The translations under genes were made by a program, and so were the position numbers. 37,063 bases of DNA from positions 1-37,063 of the forward strand of contig JAKSSR010000006.1 of assembly GCA_024402995.1 (NCBI GenBank), read 5' to 3'. The notes under the pieces are model-generated. The model was not told the DNA's origin, made no database searches, and was given only the letters and a program-made list of their open reading frames with translations. The first letter of the stretch is position 1, and every line of letters begins with the position of its first letter. This DNA comes from Clostridia bacterium (lineage in GTDB: Bacteria; Bacillota; Clostridia; Peptostreptococcales; Anaerovoracaceae). This document shows positions 31,886-37,063 of the stretch, in pieces.

Positions 31886-33601
31886 CTATTCGGGATTTTT
31901 GGGATTGACCCAAACGGTTCTGTTATTGGTGAATATGACCATTCCGGGTTTTGCTCCGTTTGGCTTATGAACATATCGAAGAGGAACGTAATCGACCGGA
32001 ACATTTTCGCCGGTCTGCCCCTTTGAGAACCAGGCGGCAATTGCTGCGGCTCCGAAAATTTCTTCTTCACCGACTTCTGCACCTCCCGTTAGGAGTACAC
32101 AGTGAGAACCGTGGATATCCTTAGTATGGAACCAGATGTCCTGCTTTCCTCCCAGTTTAAACGTTATGTAATCGTTTTCCGTATTATTGCGTCCTACAAG
32201 AAGCTCATAGCCGCAGACATCAAAGCGTCTGGGTTTGGGTTTTACTGTTTTTTTGCGGTCAGCAGCCTTGCGGCCTCTAAGATAACCCTGCTGAATAAGT
32301 TCAGTGCGTATAAGTTCCAGTTCCTCATAGCTTTCCGTAAGAGGGATCATGGAGAGAACGGACTCAAGATAATCGATTTCTCCGTTACAGGTCTCCAGCT
32401 GGACCATTTTCTCTTTCTTGGCCGTCTTGGCTTTTCCGTATTTTTTGTAGTAATTCTGGGCATTTTTTGCCGCGGAAAAACGTTCGTCAAGTTCAATGGT
32501 CACTTCCGAACCGTCGTAGTAACTGATGACCTTTACAGACTTGTCGCCGGGCTTTACCAGGTGGATATTTGCAGTGAGCAGTTCACCTTTAAGCCTTAGG
32601 ATATCAGCGTTTTCTGACTTCTTGATATCTTCCAGAAGACGCTGCTTCTTAAGCAGCTGTTTATCAAGAAGAGCATTTACACTGTGAGTCAGGGTTTCTC
32701 CTCTCTGGACGACTCTGTTGCTTTCACGTCTGTGAGAATAGAAATAATCCAAGGCCTGACCCGGACGGTCGAAACGTTCCACGGTGCAGCTTGCTTCAAT
32801 TCCTTTAAGGGGGAAAATATGCACTTCTCTGGGAGTACCGTCTTCGCTGCAGTACACCGCAGGGCTTATACTTCCGTCAGTGAGCAGACTGCGAAGTTTG
32901 ATTATGATAGCGGGCATGCTTTCTGCGGTTCCCAGCTCCGCAAGCTCAGCCGCAGCAGCAGGTCCCAAACCCTGAACCGTATTCATAATAGCCTTATCAA
33001 GTGGAGCCTCTTGGACGTTCTCGCCGTTTTTTGCAAGATTTTCATTGAGTCTCCCGGCAATTTCTTCTTCACTGGCCTGCCAGAAATCAAGCTTGCCCTG
33101 ACTTGGCGGAAGAACGTAATTCAGGCCGGGAAGTATCTGACGGTAGCGGTTGACATCAATGGAGATCCTCTTGATACTGTCCAGTATTTTTCCGCTCTCT
33201 CTGTCAATGAGAATAAGGTTGCTGTGCTTTCCCATGCTCTCGGCAATAAGTCTGCGGCTGACCGTATAACCCATTTCTCCGATAGCATCTATGTCAAAAT
33301 ATATGATCCTTTCTGTTTCGATCTGAGTTACAGCGGAAATCCGGCCGCCCTGAATATGCTTGCGAAGAAGCATGCAGAAATTCGGAGCGACCTGGGGATT
33401 TTCATATGTAAGCTCAGTGAACCAGACACCGGCGCTTCGGGGAGACGCGCTGAGGAGCAGCTTCCTGCGTCCCTCAACTGTGTTGACCTGCAGAATGATC
33501 TGATCGGGTTCCGGCTGAGTAACCTTCTCTATGCGGGAGCCTGCAAGAGCCTCCGCCAGCTGCCGCGCTATAACGCCGGCAAATATTCCGTCATAACCCA
33601 T
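31886..33601 (-). CDS. rqcH: Rqc2 homolog RqcH (NFACT/FbpA family)
   Basis: A 571-residue NFACT protein. In Bacillus the homologue binds stalled 50S-peptidyl-tRNA complexes and adds alanine tails. The NFACT-N domain starts MGYDGIFAGVIARQLAEALAGSRIEKV. Helix-hairpin-helix and coiled-coil regions fill residues about 180-420. The NFACT-R domain is at the C terminus with YELLVGRNNTENDYITFKLGGKQDIWFHTKDIHGSHCVL. Older names are fibronectin-binding protein or FbpA. GAGG lies before the ATG. It is divergent from yicC, and gmk-rpoZ follow downstream. Confidence 0.94.
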   Translation of the reverse strand: MGYDGIFAGVIARQLAEALAGSRIEKVTQPEPDQIILQVNTVEGRRKLLLSASPRSAGVWFTELTYENPQVAPNFCMLLRKHIQGGRISAVTQIETERIIYFDIDAIGEMGYTVSRRLIAESMGKHSNLILIDRESGKILDSIKRISIDVNRYRQILPGLNYVLPPSQGKLDFWQASEEEIAGRLNENLAKNGENVQEAPLDKAIMNTVQGLGPAAAAELAELGTAESMPAIIIKLRSLLTDGSISPAVYCSEDGTPREVHIFPLKGIEASCTVERFDRPGQALDYFYSHRRESNRVVQRGETLTHSVNALLDKQLLKKQRLLEDIKKSENADILRLKGELLTANIHLVKPGDKSVKVISYYDGSEVTIELDERFSAAKNAQNYYKKYGKAKTAKKEKMVQLETCNGEIDYLESVLSMIPLTESYEELELIRTELIQQGYLRGRKAADRKKTVKPKPRRFDVCGYELLVGRNNTENDYITFKLGGKQDIWFHTKDIHGSHCVLLTGGAEVGEEEIFGAAAIAAWFSKGQTGENVPVDYVPLRYVHKPNGAKPGMVIFTNNRTVWVNPKNPE

Positions 33602-33709
33602 ATTAAAAACCTCAGTGGTAAAAAACTTGATGCTGTGTTAAAATTACAGTCAATGATAACACGAAAAGAGTACATAGGGTACTGAATTTTGCGTGTACAA
33701 GGAGATAAA

Positions 33710-34597
33710 ATGGTCAAAAGCATGACAGGCTTCGGCCGCGGCGTCTACGAAGACGAACAGCGCGCCATTACAGCCGAAATCAAATCAGTAAACCACCGCT
33801 ACAGTGAGATCGCCGTCAAAATGCCCCGCAAGTATGCCTTCGCGGAAGACGCAATAAAGGCTCTGGTCAAGGGCATTGCGCCCCGCGGAAAGATCGACGT
33901 CATGATAGGCGTAGACGAAAAAGCATCCGAAGGAACAGAGATCCGCCTCAACACAGAACTGGCAGGTCAGTATTTCGAAAGTCTCAAGACTCTCAAGAGC
34001 GCCTTCCCCGAACTTTCCGGAGATCCCAGTCTCCGCATGGTCGCCACGATGCCCGACGTCATGAAAGCAGCCGCCGCAGAAGAAGACGAAGAACAGATCC
34101 TGGCAGGTCTTTCCGCAGCAGTCAAGGAGGCCGCGGAAAATCTTGACGCAATGCGTCAGACCGAGGGCGGCAAGCTCATCGGCGACATTCTTATGAGAAC
34201 GGATCTCATTGAAAATACCGCTCTGGAAATCGAAAAATATGCTCCCCAGGTAGCGAAGAATTATACGGAAAAACTCAAGGCCCGCATTCAGGACCTGCTG
34301 GGAGACGGCGTTGCCATTCCCGAAGACCGCATTCTTCTGGAAGCAGCAGTATTTGCGGACAAGTCAGACATCACAGAAGAAATCGTCCGCCTCAAGAGCC
34401 ACTGCGCTCACCTGCGCAGCATAGTGGACGGAGCAAAGGAGCCCGTGGGCAAGAAGCTGGACTTCCTTGTCCAGGAAATGAACCGCGAATCCAACACCAT
34501 CGGTTCCAAGGCCAACGATATTTCCATTACCAACCACGTCCTTGTTCTCAAAGCCGAAATCGAAAAAATCAGAGAACAGGTACAGAATATCGAGTAA
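33710..34597 (+). CDS. YicC/YloC family endoribonuclease
   Basis: A 295-residue protein of the YicC family. The N-terminal start VKSMTGFGRGVYEDEQRAITAEIKSVNHRY and the C-terminal DUF1732 block with LDFLVQEMNRESNTIGSKANDISITNHVLVLKAEIEKIREQVQNIE are both diagnostic. Members act as endoribonucleases in RNA turnover. The start at 33710 is chosen because AAGGAG lies six bases before it; the frame is open from a TTG at 33689. In many Firmicutes yicC precedes gmk and rpoZ in one operon; here it is divergent to rqcH-gmk-rpoZ. A perfect 15-bp terminator follows. Confidence 0.94.
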   Translation: MVKSMTGFGRGVYEDEQRAITAEIKSVNHRYSEIAVKMPRKYAFAEDAIKALVKGIAPRGKIDVMIGVDEKASEGTEIRLNTELAGQYFESLKTLKSAFPELSGDPSLRMVATMPDVMKAAAAEEDEEQILAGLSAAVKEAAENLDAMRQTEGGKLIGDILMRTDLIENTALEIEKYAPQVAKNYTEKLKARIQDLLGDGVAIPEDRILLEAAVFADKSDITEEIVRLKSHCAHLRSIVDGAKEPVGKKLDFLVQEMNRESNTIGSKANDISITNHVLVLKAEIEKIREQVQNIE

Positions 34598-34615
34598 AAA
34601 TTACCGGACACAATC

Positions 34616-34656
34616 AAATGGTTACATTTCACATTTCTGAAATGTAACCATTTTTT
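34616..34656 (+). terminator. Intrinsic terminator of yicC
   Basis: A perfect 15-bp stem, AAATGGTTACATTTC (34616-34630) with GAAATGTAACCATTT (34639-34653), an eight-base loop and a T6 tail. Confidence 0.92.
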
Positions 34657-34670
34657 GCTGCAAAAATAAC

Positions 34671-34704
34671 TGTTGACAACTGTTTTATGCTGTTATACAC
34701 TGTT
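34671..34704 (+). promoter_or_regulatory. GntR/ABC operon promoter with four TGTT repeats at 10-bp period
   Basis: TTGACA (34673-34678), 17 bases, TACACT (34696-34701) is the best consensus promoter in the window. TGTT occurs at 34671, 34681, 34691 and 34701, exactly 10 bases apart and on the same face of the helix, in the context AACTGTT or CACTGTT for three of the four. It is the likely operator of the GntR regulator encoded immediately downstream. Confidence 0.7.
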
Positions 34705-34722
34705 TGCGACATGGAGGTCAAT

Positions 34723-35094
34723 ATGCATATCATTCTCAATAACTCATCAATGGTACCCATATATGAGCAGCTGATGTCTCAGATCAAAGCCGCTGTCATC
34801 GGCGGCGAGACCAGGGCGGGGGACGCCCTGCCTTCCGTGAGAGCTCTGGCTGCCGAGCTGAAAATTTCCGCCCTTACAGTAAAAAAAGCCTACGACAAAC
34901 TGGAAGAAGAAGGCTTTATCGTAACGGTACACGGAAAAGGAAGCTACATTGCCGAAACTAATACCGAGCTGGCCGCCGAGGCAAGAAAGCTTGCTGCCGA
35001 AAAGGATCTGGATGAAGCCCTTTCAAAGGCTCTGGCATCCGGAATGAGCAAGGAAGAAATACGCCAGCTGGTGGACATTTTACTGGAGGGATAG
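34723..35094 (+). CDS. GntR-family regulator, YtrA subfamily
   Basis: A 123-residue repressor. The N-terminal winged helix-turn-helix reads VPIYEQLMSQIKAAVIGGETRAGDALPSVRALAAELKIS and LTVKKAYDKLEEEGFIVTVHGKGSYI. A short helical tail follows instead of a ligand domain, which defines the YtrA group. Such regulators sit first in operons with ABC transporters and repress them. The ATG at 34723 is chosen because GGAGG lies six bases before it; the frame extends to 34687 into the promoter. The gene ends two bases before the ABC ATPase gene. Confidence 0.93.
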   Translation: MHIILNNSSMVPIYEQLMSQIKAAVIGGETRAGDALPSVRALAAELKISALTVKKAYDKLEEEGFIVTVHGKGSYIAETNTELAAEARKLAAEKDLDEALSKALASGMSKEEIRQLVDILLEG

Positions 35095-35096
35095 AT

Positions 35097-35948
35097 ATGA
35101 TAAAACTCACCAACGTACAGAAAAATTACGGAAATTTCCGGCTTAATATGACCATGGAACTTCCCGCAGGGAAAGTCAGCGGGATCGTCGGAAGAAACGG
35201 CGCAGGAAAATCAACAACCATAAAGGCAATTCTCGGCCTCATCAGCACCGATGGCGGCAGCGCCGCAGTCCTGGGAAAAAATCCGAGAGAGCTTACTCCC
35301 GAAGACAAAGAACAAATCGGCGTAGCATTCTCCGATTCCGGATTCAGCACCTATCTTTGCGTCAACGACATTGTCCGCATTCTCAGAAACTCCTATAAGA
35401 ACTTTGATGAAGAGTTTTTCCTGGACTACTGCCAGAAGAACAAGCTGCCCATGAGCAAGAGGATCAAAGATTTCTCCACCGGCATGAACGCCAAACTGAG
35501 AGTTCTTACGGCCATCAGCCACAGGGCAAAGCTTCTCATCCTTGACGAGCCTACGGCAGGCCTGGACGTAGTGGCAAGAAACGAAGTTCTGGACATGCTC
35601 AGAAATTATCTGGCGGAAGATCCCGGCCGCGCCCTTCTCATTTCCTCGCATATTTCAACGGATCTGGAAGGACTCTGCGACGATATTTACATGATCAACA
35701 ACGGGGAAATAATCTTCCACGAGGACACCGACGTCATTATGGACGAATACGCAGTCCTCAAACTCAGTGCCGACAGCTACGAGAGAATTGACAAGCAGTA
35801 CATCCTCAAAACCAAGAAGGAAAGCTTCGGATACAGCTGCTTTACGAACCAGAAGAAATACTACACCGAAAACTACCCTGAGATCATAGTTGAAGGCGGA
35901 AGCATAGACGAACTGATCATAATGATGACAGAAGGAGGAAACGACTGA
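35097..35948 (+). CDS. ABC transporter ATP-binding protein
   Basis: A 283-residue ABC ATPase. Walker A is VGRNGAGKSTTIKA, the signature motif is FSTGMNAKLRVL (the relaxed form of LSGGQ seen in YtrB-type subunits), and Walker B is LLILDEPTAGLD. The switch His lies in LLISSHISTDLE. A C-terminal extension of about 60 residues follows. It pairs with the permease encoded next, overlapping by one base (TGATG). The substrate is unknown; related GntR/ABC operons respond to cell-envelope stress or antibiotics. Confidence 0.94.
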   Translation: MIKLTNVQKNYGNFRLNMTMELPAGKVSGIVGRNGAGKSTTIKAILGLISTDGGSAAVLGKNPRELTPEDKEQIGVAFSDSGFSTYLCVNDIVRILRNSYKNFDEEFFLDYCQKNKLPMSKRIKDFSTGMNAKLRVLTAISHRAKLLILDEPTAGLDVVARNEVLDMLRNYLAEDPGRALLISSHISTDLEGLCDDIYMINNGEIIFHEDTDVIMDEYAVLKLSADSYERIDKQYILKTKKESFGYSCFTNQKKYYTENYPEIIVEGGSIDELIIMMTEGGND

Positions 35949-36583
35949 TGAAAGGCTTACTTACCAAAGACTTTGCCCTCTTTTTCCAGAGAAAAAGAAC
36001 GTTCATTTTCCTGGCCTTGTGGGCCGTCGTAATGTCATTTACCGTCAGCGGAAGCTTCGCCATAGGATGGATGACAATAATCGCGTCATTCTTTGCAATC
36101 AGCAGTCTTTCCTACGACGAATATGACAACTGCTATCCTATGCTCATGTCACTGCCCATTGACGGCAAGACCTACGCCATTGAAAAATACCTGTTCGCCT
36201 TCCTCAGCGGCTTTGGGGCATGGCTTTTCTCCTGTGCGGTCAACATAATTGCTTTAGCCGTAAAAGGTGAACTGACAGATCCGGGCACCGACCTGATCCA
36301 GATGGCCATATTCATCCCGGTATTCATGATACTCATCGACATCAGCCTGCCTCTCAACATGAAGTTCGGCAGCGAAAGAGGCCGCATGGCGATTCTCATT
36401 ATCTGGGGCGTGATCTTCGTCGGACTGTTCCTGGTATCCAAACTTCCCGGTCTGGAGATATCCATTGACGAGAGCCTCATTAACGGTCCCGCGGTCATCG
36501 GGATCGCCTACATTGCGGCAATTATACTGACAGTAGTATCAATGTTCATAAGCATTAAAGTCATGAGCAATAAAGAGTACTAA
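35948..36583 (+). CDS. ABC-2 type membrane permease
   Basis: A 211-residue membrane protein with about six helices. It begins MKGLLTKDFALFFQRKRTFIFLALWAVVMSF, the usual start of small ABC-2 permeases from Clostridia, followed by FFAISSLSYDEYDNCYPMLMSLPIDGKTYAIEKYLFAF, which is strongly conserved in this group. The protein would dimerise and pair with the preceding ATPase. It is the last gene of the GntR-ABC operon. Confidence 0.9.
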   Translation: MKGLLTKDFALFFQRKRTFIFLALWAVVMSFTVSGSFAIGWMTIIASFFAISSLSYDEYDNCYPMLMSLPIDGKTYAIEKYLFAFLSGFGAWLFSCAVNIIALAVKGELTDPGTDLIQMAIFIPVFMILIDISLPLNMKFGSERGRMAILIIWGVIFVGLFLVSKLPGLEISIDESLINGPAVIGIAYIAAIILTVVSMFISIKVMSNKEY

Positions 36584-36594
36584 TAAATAATCAT

Positions 36595-36618
36595 CCACCC
36601 GCATAGCGGGTGGTTTTT
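36595..36618 (+). terminator. Intrinsic terminator, possibly the IS200 end hairpin
   Basis: CCACCCGC (36595-36602) and GCGGGTGG (36606-36613) pair around ATA, followed by TTTTT. It terminates the ABC operon. It could also be the subterminal hairpin at the right end of the adjoining IS200/IS605 element; the two roles cannot be separated here. Confidence 0.75.
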
Positions 36619-36693
36619 CATTTTCGGGCATAGCCCTAATACTACTAGCAACGCATAAATGCGCTTAATATTGGCCAGCCAGCCATGCGTAAA

Positions 36694-37063
36694 TTACTTG
36701 CTACCCGTAAACGGGTCATGTGGGTCAAATATGCTTAACTGATCCGCTTCTTTATCTACCTTCAACTGATTGGCTATATACTCTTTAATTGCTTTAGTGT
36801 TCTTACCTACAGTATCGACATAGTATCCCTTACACCAAAATTCGCGGTTTCGGTAAGCGAATTTCATATTGCCGTACTTTTGGAAAATCATCAAACTGCT
36901 TTTCCCTTTCAGATATCCCATAAATCCCGAAACGCTCATTTTGGGCGGGATACTAAGCAGCAGATGGATGTGGTCAGGGCAGATTTCTCCCTCAATGATT
37001 TCTACACCCTTCCACTTGCACAGCGTCCTGATGATCTCACGTATATCCTCACGCTTTTCGTTG
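36694..37063 (-). mobile_element. tnpA: IS200/IS605-type TnpA transposase, 3' part, running off the window
   Basis: The frame stays open to the window edge and reads NEKREDIREIIRTLCKWKG, then ICPDHIHLLLSIPPK, KGKSSLMIFQKYG, FWCKGYYVDTVG and IKEYIANQ. The HUH motif is HIH (codons 36964-36972) and the catalytic tyrosine is in KEYIANQ (codon 36778-36780). These mark a single-strand Y1 transposase that works by peel-and-paste at hairpin ends. About 123 residues are visible; the N terminus lies outside. The 3' part looks intact. The left boundary of the element lies somewhere between 36584 and 36690, where small palindromes (such as CGCATAAATGCG) occur, but no exact end can be fixed. Confidence 0.92.

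Noticed and set aside
1-37063. CRISPR arrays, tRNA or rRNA genes, prophage, restriction or toxin-antitoxin loci
   Set aside because: I searched by eye for regularly spaced repeats, conserved RNA cores and known protein motifs and found none; small RNAs without strong structure could be missed.

Overview
The window reads as ordinary chromosome from an anaerobic, Gram-positive Clostridia-type bacterium. The best evidence is the fusion of IspH to ribosomal-protein-S1 repeats at 27167-29155, an arrangement typical of Clostridia. A TGS-domain nucleoside kinase, RqcH, a YtrA-type GntR/ABC operon, two MATE pumps and strong AGGAGG ribosome binding sites agree with it. The family or genus cannot be fixed from the sequence. 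I see no rRNA, tRNA, CRISPR, prophage or classical defence island. Coding density is high and no gene-free stretch exceeds 300 bases; the longest gaps are about 200 and 170 bases.

Left part (1-9.5 kb). A lone methyltransferase is followed by a leftward operon of HAD-IIA phosphatase, MFS transporter, glycerophosphodiester phosphodiesterase and GNAT, which could import and break down a glycerophospho-compound. Divergent to it is a rightward galactokinase-like kinase, a GH2 glycosidase and a small unknown gene, pointing to cytoplasmic beta-galactoside or beta-glucuronide use. Next come a DUF2500-like membrane protein, an SseB-family protein and a second GNAT. That GNAT is preceded by a possible leader peptide, a strong hairpin and an anti-Shine-Dalgarno segment.

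Middle (9.5-20 kb). A leftward group holds NamZ-type muramidase, an MscS channel and diaminopropionate ammonia-lyase, with a small coiled-coil protein downstream. A rightward ADP-ribosylglycohydrolase carries a charged linker and an unrecognised C-terminal domain. Then come a MATE pump behind a C-terminally truncated MocR regulator, an RlmI-like rRNA methyltransferase and an M20 amidohydrolase.

Right part (20-37 kb). Two long leftward blocks follow. The first is UDP-sugar dehydrogenase, MATE pump, GAPDH and TrmD. The second is RarA and IspH-S1, then 2-hydroxyacid dehydrogenase and the TGS nucleoside kinase. After these are a small zinc ribbon protein, RqcH, guanylate kinase and RNA polymerase omega, with YicC divergent. 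A rightward GntR/ABC operon and the 3' part of an IS200/IS605 TnpA close the window.

The most distinctive signals are regulatory. Extended -10 elements of the form TGTGRTATAAT recur, and at three divergent gene pairs they occur as inverted pairs forming near-palindromes. The GntR promoter carries four TGTT blocks spaced exactly 10 bp apart. Several gene pairs are joined with no base between stop and start. No clearly new multi-gene system was found; the best leads are the leader-hairpin region at 8.7-8.84 kb, the symmetric divergent promoters, and the multidomain ADP-ribosylglycohydrolase.
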